Shown here in pieces: positions 33,724 to 42,618 of a DNA stretch of 64,000 nt. The DNA comes from Hymenobacter actinosclerus (GTDB lineage: Bacteria > Bacteroidota > Bacteroidia > Cytophagales > Hymenobacteraceae). The DNA lies in assembly GCF_900111515.1 (NCBI RefSeq), contig NZ_FOHS01000002.1:1167732-1231731 (forward strand), in the 5' to 3' direction. Each line of letters opens with the position of its first letter. Position 1 is the stretch's first letter. The notes under the pieces are model-generated. The model saw only the letters and a program-made list of their open reading frames with translations, was not told the DNA's origin and searched no databases. The position numbers were made by a program, and so were the translations under genes.

Positions 33724-34272
33724 CTAAGGCAGCGTCAGATATTGCGGGGGCACCGCCTCGGTCAGCCAGACGCCGTTATCGGCCTGATAGAACAGGTGGC
33801 CGTCGACGTGCATCCGGGCGGCATCTACCAGCAACACCATCGGCGGACCGTGGCGGCGGCCCACCTGCCGGGCGGTGGCCGCGTCGGCGCTCAGATGCAC
33901 GTGCTGACGGCTCATTTTCAGCAGGCCCTGCGCGGCCAGCGTATCCCGCAGCCGGGTGGTAGTGCCGTGGTAGAGCACCGGCGGCGGCGCTACGGGCGCG
34001 TAGCCCAGCTCCACCGCTACCGAATGGCCCTGGCTGGCCCGGATGCGCTGCTGGTCGTCGGAAAGCCGGAAACGCTGCTTCGGGCTGGTTTCGACCAGCT
34101 GCAGCAGCACCGCACGGGTCAGCGGCACTTGCTGTTGCTGGGCCTGCGCCAGCAGCGTATCCACGGCTACCCAGCCCTGCTCGTCCAACGTCAGGTTCAG
34201 GCGGGCGGGGTCGTGGCGCAGCACCAGGCTCAGGAGCTTGCTGAGGCGGGTGGTTTCTTTGTCGGAAAGCAT
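33724..34272 (-). CDS. kptA: RNA 2'-phosphotransferase (Tpt1/KptA family)
   Basis: 182 residues. The family moves an internal RNA 2'-phosphate to NAD+, releasing ADP-ribose 1'',2''-cyclic phosphate. N-terminal winged helix (LSKLLSLVLRHDPARLNLTL, GWVAVDTLLAQA) and C-terminal ADP-ribosyltransferase-like domain with QRIRASQGHS, VLYHGTTTRL and RQHVHLSAD; the conserved Arg-His-Arg-Arg set is plausibly covered by R in LRHDP, H in LYHGT and the following Arg residues. ATG 34272 starts the family consensus. It lies between menA and a duplicated menA tail, suggesting insertion by a duplication event. Confidence 0.92.
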   Translation of the reverse strand: MLSDKETTRLSKLLSLVLRHDPARLNLTLDEQGWVAVDTLLAQAQQQQVPLTRAVLLQLVETSPKQRFRLSDDQQRIRASQGHSVAVELGYAPVAPPPVLYHGTTTRLRDTLAAQGLLKMSRQHVHLSADAATARQVGRRHGPPMVLLVDAARMHVDGHLFYQADNGVWLTEAVPPQYLTLP

Positions 34273-34327
34273 GGGCGGCAGGATTAAGCTGAAAACGAAT
34301 TTGCTAAAAACAGTACCTGCCCCTCCC

Positions 34328-35257
34328 CTACAGCACCTGCCCCAACCCAAACAGCAGCGTGAAAACGAGCGTGGTGAGGGCCATTTGCTTGAGCAGCGGG
34401 TCGAGCTGCCGGGAGTCCTGGCGCTGCCACACGGCGCGGGCGTTGCGCAGCAGCAGCGGGGCGCTCAGCAGAAACAGCCACTGCCAGGGCGAATGGTAGG
34501 TAAAGGCCACGTAGAGCACGGCCGCGCCAAAGCCCAGCGCCAGCAGCAGCCAGTGGTAGCGGCGGGCCCGCACCGGCCCCAGGCGCACCGGAATCGTGAT
34601 TTTACCGGCCAACTGGTCGGAGCGGATGTCGCGGATGTTGTTCACGTTGAGCACGGCCGTGGCGAAACAGCCCAGCGCCACGGCCGGCAGCAGCACCGGC
34701 CAGGGCAAGGCCTGGGTCCAGACGGGCACCTGGCTATACGCCTGCAGAAAGTAGGTACCGCCCACGCCCACCAGCCCGAAAAACACGAACACCGATAAGT
34801 CGCCCAGCCCGGCGTAGCCGTAGGGCTTGGCCCCGGCCGTATAGTTGACGGCCGCCCAGATGGCCGACAGCCCCAGCGCCAGAAACGCCAGAAACACCCA
34901 GGCCCCGGCCGCGCCCAGCGCCACCCACAGCAGCAGCAGCCCGCTGCCGAGCGACAGCGCCCCGAACAGCCCCATGCCCTTCTTCATCTGCCGTGGTGAA
35001 ATGACGCCGCTCTGCACGGCCCGCAGCGGCCCCTCGCGGTGCACGCTGTCGGCCCCGTTCTGCGAGTCGCCGTAGTCGTTGGCCAGGTTGCTCAGGATTT
35101 GGAGCAGGATGGTGGTGAGGGCCGCCAGGGCCACCACGGCGGGCCGGAACTGGCCCTGGCTGGCCGCCAGGAAGCCCCCGGCCATAATGCTGGCCAGCGC
35201 CAGCGGCAACGTGCGCGGCCGAAACGCCGAAACCCAGGCTTTAGCAGGAAAATTCAT
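34328..35257 (-). CDS. menA: 1,4-dihydroxy-2-naphthoate polyprenyltransferase
   Basis: 309-residue UbiA-family membrane prenyltransferase that attaches the polyprenyl chain in menaquinone synthesis. The two aspartate-rich loops are NDYGDSQNGAD at 60-70 and NNIRDIRSD at about 205-213. About eight to nine membrane helices are visible. Start ATG 35257 (MNFPAKAWVSAFRPRTLPLA) fits the family. Its 3' end is the source of the fragment at 33558-33690. Confidence 0.94.
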   Translation of the reverse strand: MNFPAKAWVSAFRPRTLPLALASIMAGGFLAASQGQFRPAVVALAALTTILLQILSNLANDYGDSQNGADSVHREGPLRAVQSGVISPRQMKKGMGLFGALSLGSGLLLLWVALGAAGAWVFLAFLALGLSAIWAAVNYTAGAKPYGYAGLGDLSVFVFFGLVGVGGTYFLQAYSQVPVWTQALPWPVLLPAVALGCFATAVLNVNNIRDIRSDQLAGKITIPVRLGPVRARRYHWLLLALGFGAAVLYVAFTYHSPWQWLFLLSAPLLLRNARAVWQRQDSRQLDPLLKQMALTTLVFTLLFGLGQVL

Positions 35258-35260
35258 GCG

Positions 35261-35363
35261 GGTGATGTAGCGCGAAGCTCCAGCTTCGCGGATCGTTGAA
35301 CGATGACATTTGGCGCAACAGTCAGCAACGATCCGCGAAGCTGGAGCTTCGCGCTACATCACC
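35261..35363. repeat. Perfect 38-bp inverted repeat (GTAGCGCGAAGCT family)
   Basis: Arms 35261-35298 and 35326-35363 are exact complements (GATGTAGCGCGAAGCTCCAG and onward) with a 27-base loop. It lies upstream of menA. Each arm also contains an internal palindrome (GCGAAGCTCCAGCTTCGC). Related in its GTAGCGCGAA core to the elements near 18.5 kb and 52.8 kb. Confidence 0.9.
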
Positions 35364-35416
35364 CTGCCCAGCTCCGAGAAGATTCTGGCTTATACTTTAC
35401 GCCACAAAATTACGCG

Positions 35417-36076
35417 CTAATCCACTGCCAGCGCCGCAATCCGGGCCGCACTTAACTCCCCGAAATCCGCCACTACCAAATCGGCCAGCCGCAAATCCTG
35501 GCTGGGCGAGTGGATGCTGTCGTAGCCAATGCAGTAGAGGCCCGCCGCTTTGGCTGCGGCCACGCCGTTGGTCGAATCCTCGATAACCACGCACTCGGCC
35601 GCGGGCGAGCGGGCCAGCGCGGCGGCCCGGGCGAAAATGGCCGGGTCGGGCTTGGAGCGGGCGAAATCCTCGCCGCTGAGCAGGTGGCTGAAATAGGGGG
35701 CCAATTCAAACCGGCGCATCACCCGGCCGATGGTGGAGTGCGAGGCCGAGGAGGCCAGCAGCAGCTCCAGGCCGTGCCGGTGCAGGTCCTCAATAAGGGC
35801 GCGCACGCCGGGCAGCAGGTCGAAATCGGGCTTCTCGTCGAAAGCGCGGTTAAAATGTTCGCGCTTGGCCAGCACCATTTCTTCTACCGGCTGGGCCAGG
35901 GTGTAGTGGTCCTTGAGGTGCTGGTACACGTTCTTGGTGGAGCGGCCGGTGAAGGTGGCGTACTCGGCATCGGTCACGGCCAGGCCCAGCTCCTCGAAAT
36001 GCCGGAAATAGGCGTAGCGGTGCACGGGCTCGGTATCGACGAGCACGCCGTCCATGTCAAAAATCACAGTCTGCAT
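35417..36076 (-). CDS. HAD-superfamily hydrolase, beta-phosphoglucomutase/phosphatase-like
   Basis: 219 residues of HAD subfamily IA. Motif I FDMDGVLVDTEP with catalytic Asp7 and Asp9, a helical cap (about 15-80), motif II LLASSAS, motif III Lys in SKPDPAIF and motif IV CVVIEDSTNGVAAAKAAG. The cap and motif set fit sugar-phosphate phosphatases or beta-phosphoglucomutases; the exact substrate is not determined. No operon partner. Confidence 0.9.
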   Translation of the reverse strand: MQTVIFDMDGVLVDTEPVHRYAYFRHFEELGLAVTDAEYATFTGRSTKNVYQHLKDHYTLAQPVEEMVLAKREHFNRAFDEKPDFDLLPGVRALIEDLHRHGLELLLASSASHSTIGRVMRRFELAPYFSHLLSGEDFARSKPDPAIFARAAALARSPAAECVVIEDSTNGVAAAKAAGLYCIGYDSIHSPSQDLRLADLVVADFGELSAARIAALAVD

Positions 36077-36127
36077 CGGGGCGAAAGTTGGTAAAGCAGC
36101 CGCGAAGGTACCAGAACTGCCGGCAGG

Positions 36128-36739
36128 CTACTTCCTGATAGCCGAGAGCAGCTCCTCGCTCAGGGGGTTTACCTTCGAAGGGTAGAAGGCCACCACGTGC
36201 CCGGTTTCGTCGATCAGGTACTTGCAGAAGTTCCAGTTCGGCTTTTCGTCGGTTGCGCCGTTTTGGGCCTTGCTGCCCAGGTACTGGTAGAGCGGGGCAG
36301 CATCGGGGCCGGCCACCGAAATCTTGCTGAACAGCGGAAACGTGACGCCGAAATTCTTCTCGCAGAAGGAAGCAATCTGGGCGTCGGAGCCGGGCTCCTG
36401 GCCGCCGAAGTTGTTGGCCGGGAAGCCCAGCACGGTAATCTGCCCGCTGTACTGGCGGCTCAGCTCCTCCAGCTCCTTGTACTGCGGCGTGTAGCCGCAC
36501 TCCGACGCCGTATTGACGAGCAGCAGCTTTTTACCCCGATATTGACCCAGCGACACCGGCTGGCCATTAATATCGTTGAGGGTGAAATCGTAGACGGAAG
36601 TAGCGGCAGCAGATGCGGACATGGCGGTAGTGGGAACAGGAGTGGCGGGTGTGATGGGCACGGTAGCGGGCGCCGAAGTGCAGGCGCCCGTGCCCAACAT
36701 GACACTCAGCAGCAAGCCCGGCAGGAGCACAGATTTCAT
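36128..36739 (-). CDS. Glutathione peroxidase-family thiol peroxidase, lipoprotein
   Basis: 203 residues from ATG 36739. Lipoprotein signal (LSVMLGTGAC, Cys20) and an Ala/Thr/Pro linker to about 47 precede a thioredoxin-fold GPx domain: peroxidatic Cys81 in NTASECGYTPQY, Gln114 in FPANNFGGQEPG and Trp169 in KPNWNF. Non-animal GPx proteins of this kind normally use thioredoxin. The lipid anchor places it in the periplasm, where it would detoxify peroxides. Confidence 0.92.
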   Translation of the reverse strand: MKSVLLPGLLLSVMLGTGACTSAPATVPITPATPVPTTAMSASAAATSVYDFTLNDINGQPVSLGQYRGKKLLLVNTASECGYTPQYKELEELSRQYSGQITVLGFPANNFGGQEPGSDAQIASFCEKNFGVTFPLFSKISVAGPDAAPLYQYLGSKAQNGATDEKPNWNFCKYLIDETGHVVAFYPSKVNPLSEELLSAIRK

Positions 36740-36917
36740 ACGAAAAGCGCGAAGGTAGTGGCTAGCAACCCGGCCGGCGCTCCGAATGTTCGGGCGGGGT
36801 GGGCAGCAGGCCGCAGCCGAATTAAAAGCCGGAATTTTGAACATCAGAACTCCACCCTAGTTAAAAACCGCTTACTTTCGTTGAATAGCATACCCGCTTC
36901 TTCACTCCAACCTGCTC

Positions 36918-38024
36918 ATGCGTAAGGCTTTGCACTCAGTCATTACCGGAACAGGGTCCTGCATTCCGGCCCGCATCGTCAGGAACGACGCCTTTCTCGA
37001 CAGCGCTTTTTTTGATGGCAACGGCCAGCGGCTCGATAAGCCGGGCGCCGAAATCGTGGAGCGCTTCGCCCAGATTACCGACATCCAGGAGCGCCGTTAC
37101 GCCGCCGACGACCAGGTGGCCTCCGATCTGGCCCTGCTGGCTGCCCAGGACCTGTTTGCCTCCAGCCCCAACACCGACCCCGAGCAGCTCGACTACCTTC
37201 TGGTGGCGCACAACTTCGGCGACATCACCGCCGACAACCGGCGCTCCGATTTCGTACCCAGCCTGGCCGCCCGCGTCAAGCACAAGCTCGGCATCGTTAA
37301 CCCCCACTGCGTGGCCTACGACCTGCCCTTTGGCTGCCCCGGCTGGCTCCAGGGCGTTATTCAGGCCGATTACTACCTGCGCTCGGGCGATGCCAAACGG
37401 GTGCTCGTCATCGGGGCCGAAACCCTCTCGCGCGTATGCGACCCGCACGACCGCGACAGCATGATTTACTCCGACGGGGCCGGCGCCGTGCTATTCGAGG
37501 CCCGCGAAACGGCCGACGACGATACGAAAGCCGCGGGCATCCTGGCCCACAGCTCGCGCTCCGATACCGTGCAGGCGGCCCTGCTGCTGCGCATGGCTAC
37601 CTCGCGCAACCGCGACTACACCGGCACCGAGCTGTTTTTGCAGATGGAAGGCCGTAAGCTCTACGAGTACGCCCTCAAAACCGTGCCCCAGGCCATTAAA
37701 GACTGCCTGGAAAAGGCCGGCCTCGGCCTGCCCGACATGAGCCGCCTGCTCATCCACCAGGCCAACGGCAAAATGGACGAGGCCATCCTCAAGCGCCTCT
37801 ACGCCCTGGCCGGCGACACCCCCGCCCCCGCCAACATCATGCCCATGACCATCTCCTGGCTCGGCAACTCCTCCGTAGCCACCCTGCCCACCCTGCTCGA
37901 CCTGCTGACCAAGGGCCAGCTCGAAGGCTACGCCATCAAGCCCGGCGAAGTGCTGGTGTTCGCCTCCGTCGGGGCCGGCATGAACTGCAACGCCGTGGTG
38001 TACCGCGTGCCGGGCGGCGAGTGA
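36918..38024 (+). CDS. 3-oxoacyl-ACP synthase III family protein (FabH-like)
   Basis: 368 residues, a thiolase-fold condensing enzyme. Catalytic triad visible: Cys140 (DLPFGCPGWLQG), His280 (LIHQANGKMDEAI) and Asn317 (SWLGNSSVATLP). It is longer than FabH (about 320) with an insertion in the C-terminal half (YTGTELFLQMEGRKLYEYAL), a pattern shared with stand-alone FabH-like proteins in Bacteroidetes. It could start fatty acid chains or make another beta-keto product. Not next to other fatty acid genes. Confidence 0.9.
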   Translation: MRKALHSVITGTGSCIPARIVRNDAFLDSAFFDGNGQRLDKPGAEIVERFAQITDIQERRYAADDQVASDLALLAAQDLFASSPNTDPEQLDYLLVAHNFGDITADNRRSDFVPSLAARVKHKLGIVNPHCVAYDLPFGCPGWLQGVIQADYYLRSGDAKRVLVIGAETLSRVCDPHDRDSMIYSDGAGAVLFEARETADDDTKAAGILAHSSRSDTVQAALLLRMATSRNRDYTGTELFLQMEGRKLYEYALKTVPQAIKDCLEKAGLGLPDMSRLLIHQANGKMDEAILKRLYALAGDTPAPANIMPMTISWLGNSSVATLPTLLDLLTKGQLEGYAIKPGEVLVFASVGAGMNCNAVVYRVPGGE

Positions 38025-38067
38025 GTGTAGTTGGTGAATGAGTGGCTGAGTGAATTGGTAAGCCGCT

Positions 38068-38167
38068 TGTCATTCAGAGCGAAGCGAAGAATCTCGCGGG
38101 CAATGGTAATCCTATCATCAGGAAATTACCATTGCCCGCGAGATTCTTCGCTTCGCTCTGAATGACA
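38068..38167. repeat. Perfect 43-bp inverted repeat
   Basis: Arms at 38068-38110 and 38125-38167 are exact complements (TGTCATTCAGAGCGAAGCGA and onward), with a 14-base loop. It sits between the convergent FabH-like and LOG genes, so it may terminate both, but it is far longer than a terminator needs and lacks T-tracts. It looks like a dispersed genomic element. Confidence 0.92.
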
Positions 38168-38174
38168 GTTCCCC

Positions 38175-38756
38175 CTACTCCTCCCCCGGCCGCAGCCACT
38201 TCTCCACCGGAACGGGCACGTAGGCGGCCAGCGCGTCGAGCAGGGCGGCGGGGTCGGGCTGGCTTAGGAGCTGCTGGCGGTTTTCGCGGCGCAGCAGGCC
38301 CTCGTCGGCCATGTGGTCGAGGGCGCGTAGCAGGTGGTCGTAGTAGCCTTCCACGTTGAGCACGCCGATGGGCTTGGGGTGCAGGCCCAGCTGGCCCCAG
38401 GTGAGCACCTCGAACAGCTCTTCGAGGGTGCCGTAGCCGCCGGGCATGGCCACGAAGCCTTCGGCCCGCTCGGCCATCAGCAGCTTGCGCTCGTGCATAC
38501 TGGCCACGATGTGCAGCTCCGTCAGGCCGCGGTGCTCGATTTCCTTGCCCATCATGAAGTCGGGAATCACGCCCACCACCTGGCCGCCGTGGGCCAGCAC
38601 GCTGTCGGCCACTACGCCCATCAGGCCCACGCGGCCGCCGCCGTACACCAGCGTGAGGCCGCGCTGGGCCAGCAGGCGGCCCATTTCTTCGGCCTGGCGC
38701 TGGTAGGCAGGGTTGGTTCCGGTGGCCGAGCCACAGTACACGGCAACGCTTTTCAT
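38175..38756 (-). CDS. LOG-family protein (cytokinin riboside 5'-monophosphate phosphoribohydrolase type)
   Basis: 193 residues starting MKSVAVYCGSATGTNPAYQ. The LOG signature PGGYGTLEE is at about 105-113, with the upstream VYGGGRVGLMGVVADSVLAHGG. Bacterial LOG enzymes cleave nucleoside 5'-monophosphates to base and ribose 5-phosphate. Cytoplasmic and stand-alone. Confidence 0.94.
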   Translation of the reverse strand: MKSVAVYCGSATGTNPAYQRQAEEMGRLLAQRGLTLVYGGGRVGLMGVVADSVLAHGGQVVGVIPDFMMGKEIEHRGLTELHIVASMHERKLLMAERAEGFVAMPGGYGTLEELFEVLTWGQLGLHPKPIGVLNVEGYYDHLLRALDHMADEGLLRRENRQQLLSQPDPAALLDALAAYVPVPVEKWLRPGEE

Positions 38757-38782
38757 TGGGGCAGTTTAAAAGGTAAGAAGTA

Positions 38783-38895
38783 AGAACGGATGTAGAGACG
38801 CATATTTGCGTCTCGTCGTTGAACAGCAACGCCCGACGTTCAACATCAGTAACGACCAGCCGTGAACGGTCAACGTCAGCAACGACATCCGTTCT
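38783..38895. repeat. Composite inverted repeat with a TAGAGACGC hairpin
   Basis: Outer arms AGAACGGATGT (38783-38793) and ACATCCGTTCT (38885-38895) enclose a GAGACGCATATTTGCGTCTC hairpin and several CAACGNC direct repeats. The gap between argS and LOG holds nothing else. Confidence 0.75.
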
Positions 38896-38900
38896 GATAA

Positions 38901-40694
38901 TTACATCCGCTCGGGTACTTCGATACCGAGCAGGCCCATGCTGGTTTTGAGGGCGCGGCCGGTCTGGGCCGAGAGGGCCACGCGCAGGGCGCGCTTTTGC
39001 TCGTCGGGCTCGGCGATGATGGGCACTTCGGCGAAGAAGCGGTTGTAGGCGCGGGCCACGTCGTAGGCAAACTGGGCCACCAGGGCCGGCGACTGGGCCC
39101 GGGCCGCTTCGGTTACTACCGTTTCGTAGCGGGCCAGCTCCTGAATCAGCTCGCGCTCGGTGGGCTCGATGTCGGTGAGGTTGCTGAACGAGCCGTCGGG
39201 GGTTACGCCACGCTCGGCGGCTTTGCGCAGGATGCTGGAGATGCGGGCGTGGCTGTACTGGATGAACGGGCCGGTGTCGCCTTCGAGCTTCACCGACTCT
39301 TCGGGGTTGAAGAGCATGCGCTTCTTGGGGTCCACCTTCAGCAGGTAGTACTTGAGCGCGCCCAGGCCCAGCATGTGGTAGAGGCGGGTCAGCTCCTCGT
39401 CGCTCAGGCCCTCGGTTTTGCCCTTTTCGAGGGTGGCGGCCTGGGCGGCGGCAACTACCTCGCGCACCAGCTCGTCGGCGTCCACGACGGTACCCTCGCG
39501 GCTTTTCATCTTGCCCGAGGGCAAATCGACCATGCCGTAGCTCAGGTGGTGGATGGCGTCGGCGTAGGGCTTGCCCAGCTTCTGGAGCACGGCCCGCAGC
39601 ACCTGCATGTGGTAGTTCTGCTCGTCGGCAATGACGTAGACGCTCAAATCGTAGCCGAAATCCTCGAATTTCAGCTCGGCCGTGCCCAGGTCCTGGGTGA
39701 TGTAGACGCTGGTGCCGTCGGCGCGCAGCAGCAGCTTTTCGTCGAGGCCTTCCTCTTTCAAATCAACCCATACCGAGCCGTCTTCTTTTTTGAAGAACAC
39801 GCCCTTTCGCAGGCCTTCTTCCACCCGCTCCTTGCCCAGCAGGTAGGTTTCCGATTCATAGTAGAACTTGTCGAAATCGACGCCGATGTTCTGGTAGGTG
39901 GCGTCGAAGCCCTCATACACCCAGCCGTTCATCTGCTTCCAGAGGCTTACTACGGCTTCGTCGCCCGCTTCCCAGGCCCGGAGCATGTCCTGGGCTTCGA
40001 GCATGAGCGGGGCCTGGCGCTTGGCCACGTCGGCGGCCACACCCTCGGCTTCGAGCTGGCGCACCTGCTCGCGGTAGTGCTTCTCGAAGAGCACGTAGTA
40101 CTTGCCCGCCAGATGGTCGCCCTTGAGGCCGGCGCTCTGCGGGGTTTCGCCCTGGCCGTAATACTGGTAGGCCAGCATCGACTTGCAGATGTGGATGCCC
40201 CGGTCATTCACCAGGTTGGCCTTGGTGACTTCGGCGCCGGTGGCCTGCAGGATTTCGGCCACCGAGTAGCCCAGGAAGTTGTTGCGCAAGTGGCCCAGGT
40301 GCAGGGGCTTGTTGGTGTTGGGCGAGGAGTACTCGACCACCACGCGCCGCGGGCCGCCGGTGGCCACGGGTGCCCCCTCGGGCCGCTGGCGCAGCTGCTC
40401 CAGAACCCGCAGCCACTCGGCGTCGGCCACTTCCAGGTTCAGAAAGCCCTTTACCACGTTGAAACCGGCCACCCGCGGCTCGTGGGCCAGCAGGTACTCG
40501 CCCAGGGCCTGCCCGATTTGCTCGGGACCCTTGCCCAGGGTTTTGGTGAACGGAAACGTAACGAGCGTAAACTGGCCGGCAAAATCCTTGCGGGTGGCCT
40601 GCAGCGCCAGCTGGTCGGCGGGCACACTGGCCCCGAATACGGATTGAATGGCGGCGCTAAGGGCCGTTTTGAGGGTCTGTTCGAGTTGCTGCAC
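38901..40694 (-). CDS. argS: Arginyl-tRNA synthetase
   Basis: 597 residues from GTG 40694 (VQQLEQTLKTAL). A longer frame to a GTG at 40772 adds an Ala-rich stretch unlike ArgS. Class I synthetase: ArgS N-terminal domain (about 1-85), HLGH-type HIGH motif in PNTNKPLHLGHLRNNFLG, KMSK-like MKSREGT after LPSGK, and the DALR anticodon-binding domain at the C-terminus (ALKTSMGLLGIEVPERM). A TACCTTTG -7-like element lies about 110 bases upstream (minus strand, 40802-40809). Confidence 0.95.
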   Translation of the reverse strand: MQQLEQTLKTALSAAIQSVFGASVPADQLALQATRKDFAGQFTLVTFPFTKTLGKGPEQIGQALGEYLLAHEPRVAGFNVVKGFLNLEVADAEWLRVLEQLRQRPEGAPVATGGPRRVVVEYSSPNTNKPLHLGHLRNNFLGYSVAEILQATGAEVTKANLVNDRGIHICKSMLAYQYYGQGETPQSAGLKGDHLAGKYYVLFEKHYREQVRQLEAEGVAADVAKRQAPLMLEAQDMLRAWEAGDEAVVSLWKQMNGWVYEGFDATYQNIGVDFDKFYYESETYLLGKERVEEGLRKGVFFKKEDGSVWVDLKEEGLDEKLLLRADGTSVYITQDLGTAELKFEDFGYDLSVYVIADEQNYHMQVLRAVLQKLGKPYADAIHHLSYGMVDLPSGKMKSREGTVVDADELVREVVAAAQAATLEKGKTEGLSDEELTRLYHMLGLGALKYYLLKVDPKKRMLFNPEESVKLEGDTGPFIQYSHARISSILRKAAERGVTPDGSFSNLTDIEPTERELIQELARYETVVTEAARAQSPALVAQFAYDVARAYNRFFAEVPIIAEPDEQKRALRVALSAQTGRALKTSMGLLGIEVPERM

Positions 40695-40897
40695 AGGATG
40701 GGTCGTAGGGGCCGCTGCACTGGAGCGGCCGGAAGCAAAGGAGCGCACTGCGGCCACGGCAACGGCCGCCACCCCCGAAACTGTCCGGGACTCCTCGTAT
40801 GCAAAGGTAGAAAGTGCGGCCGGATGGCTGCCGTTTTTTTGCAGCGCACCCAGGTGGCTGCAAAAGCCAGGCCGCGCCGGCCGGGTCCAGGGCGCGC

Positions 40898-42607
40898 TTA
40901 CTCCGGCAAATACACCGTGAAAACCGAACCCTGGCCCAGCTGGCTCGCCACTGCCACGCGGCCGCCGGCGTTTTCGGCAATCTTCTTCACCATGTACAGG
41001 CCGATGCCCGAGCCCTCCACGTGGTCGTGTAGGCGCTGAAACATCGTGAACAGCTGGCGGTCTTCGTGCAGGTCGAGGCCCAGGCCGTTGTCGTGCACCT
41101 GCAGGGCGGCCAGGCCGGCGCCGGCGGGGCGGCAGCGCAGATGCACACGGGCGGGGCGGGCGGGGTCGTGGTACTTAAAGGCGTTGCTGAGCAGGTTATA
41201 GACGATGGAGCGCAGGTTTTTTTCGGCCAGCGTGATGGTGGGACACTCCGCCACATCTACGGTCAGCTCACCGGCGGCGGCTCCAATCAGGGGCTGCAGA
41301 TCCAGGCGCACATCCTCAATGAGCGGGGCCAGGGCCACCGGGGCGCGGGGCAGGGCGCTTTCCTTCTGCAGCTTCGAAATATCAGTCAGGCTCTCGATGG
41401 TGCGCTTGAAGCGGTCCACTGAGTCCTGCATCATGCGCAGCACCGTGCCTACCTCGCCCGGGCGCTGGTCGGCGGGCAGCTCCTGTTCGAGGGTTTCGAG
41501 CAGGCCCTCGATGTTGGTGATGGGCGAGCGAAGGTCGTGGGAGGCGGTGTAGATGAAGTTGTCGAGGTCGGCGTTGATGCGGGTGAGCTGGTCGTTGTTG
41601 CGGCGCAGCTCCTGCTGGGTTTCATCGATGCGGGCCCGGGCCAGTTTCTGCTCATGAATATCGGTGTAGGTGCCAATCCACTGCACCAGCTCGCCGGCCT
41701 CGTTGCGCGAGGGCCGGATGCGGCCCAGCATCCAGCGGTAGTCGCCCTGGGCGTTGCGGATGCGGCATTCCACTTCCGCGCTACGGCCGTCGGCCAGGCA
41801 CTCGCCCCAGCGTTGCATCACACCGGGCAAATCGTCGGGGTGCAGGTAGGGCAGCGTGCTGCCCCGCACGAATTGTACGGTCGGCGGCTGGCCGGTGTAG
41901 TCGTACCAGTTGCGGTTGAGGAAGGTGGGGTTGCCGTAGGGGTCGGCCGTCCAGGTGACGTGCGGAATGCCTTCGAGGATGCGGTTGGTTTCGGCCGCCG
42001 CCTGGGCCTGGGCCTGCAGCCGGAGCTGCTGCTGCTCGAGCAGCGCGTTCTGGGCCGCCACCCGCGCCCGAATCACGCTCACTTCGCGCCGCGCCGATAC
42101 GTCGGTGACAATCACGGCCAGCACGGGGGCCTCCTGCTCGCTGAGCACGTTCAGGGCCAGGGCCACGGGGTGCAGCCGGCCGCTACTGGCCTGCAGCGGC
42201 ATTTCGCCCTTGCTTCTGGCATCCCAGCCGGCCGTCAGCAGCTCCTGCCAGTAGCCCCGGAACTCCGCCGGTACGAAGGCCTCAAACGAGTGGCCGATCA
42301 GGGTTTCGAGCGGCGCCTCCAGCATGCCCGCCAGGCAGGCGTTGCCGTAGAGCACGGTAGCGTCGGGGGCCAGCAGCAGGGCTCCCTCGTTCATCTGCTC
42401 AATCAGGGTGCGGTAGCTCTGGTCGGCGCCTTCGAGCGTGAAAATGCGCGGCCCGCCGGGGCCCTGCACGGCCAGCGCGTCGATGGAACCGGTCCGGATG
42501 GCATCCAGCAGCTCCTCGGCTTCGAGCAGTTGCTGGCGCAGCTCCTCGTTTTCGCGCAGCAGCTGGGCGGGCGTGGGGGTGGCAGAAGAGGTGGAATCAG
42601 CAGTCAT
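40898..42607 (-). CDS. PAS-domain sensor histidine kinase of the kai operon
   Basis: 569 residues, no membrane helix, so cytoplasmic. Coiled coil at about 14-45, PAS1 at about 65-170 (EQMNEGALLLAPDATVLYGN), coiled coil 175-208, PAS2 at about 212-320 (GIPHVTWTADPYGNPTFLN, PAC GDYRWMLGRIRPSRNEAG), HisKA with phospho-acceptor His357 (YTASHDLRSPITNIEGL) and HATPase_c with the N box NLLSNAFKYHD, G1 DNGLGLD and G2 GSGIGLYMVKK. No receiver domain or response regulator is adjacent. It follows two kaiB genes and kaiC on the same strand (11-base gap to the kaiB), so it is the likely output kinase. Confidence 0.93.
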   Translation of the reverse strand: MTADSTSSATPTPAQLLRENEELRQQLLEAEELLDAIRTGSIDALAVQGPGGPRIFTLEGADQSYRTLIEQMNEGALLLAPDATVLYGNACLAGMLEAPLETLIGHSFEAFVPAEFRGYWQELLTAGWDARSKGEMPLQASSGRLHPVALALNVLSEQEAPVLAVIVTDVSARREVSVIRARVAAQNALLEQQQLRLQAQAQAAAETNRILEGIPHVTWTADPYGNPTFLNRNWYDYTGQPPTVQFVRGSTLPYLHPDDLPGVMQRWGECLADGRSAEVECRIRNAQGDYRWMLGRIRPSRNEAGELVQWIGTYTDIHEQKLARARIDETQQELRRNNDQLTRINADLDNFIYTASHDLRSPITNIEGLLETLEQELPADQRPGEVGTVLRMMQDSVDRFKRTIESLTDISKLQKESALPRAPVALAPLIEDVRLDLQPLIGAAAGELTVDVAECPTITLAEKNLRSIVYNLLSNAFKYHDPARPARVHLRCRPAGAGLAALQVHDNGLGLDLHEDRQLFTMFQRLHDHVEGSGIGLYMVKKIAENAGGRVAVASQLGQGSVFTVYLPE

Positions 42608-42618
42608 TGCCCCGCAAC

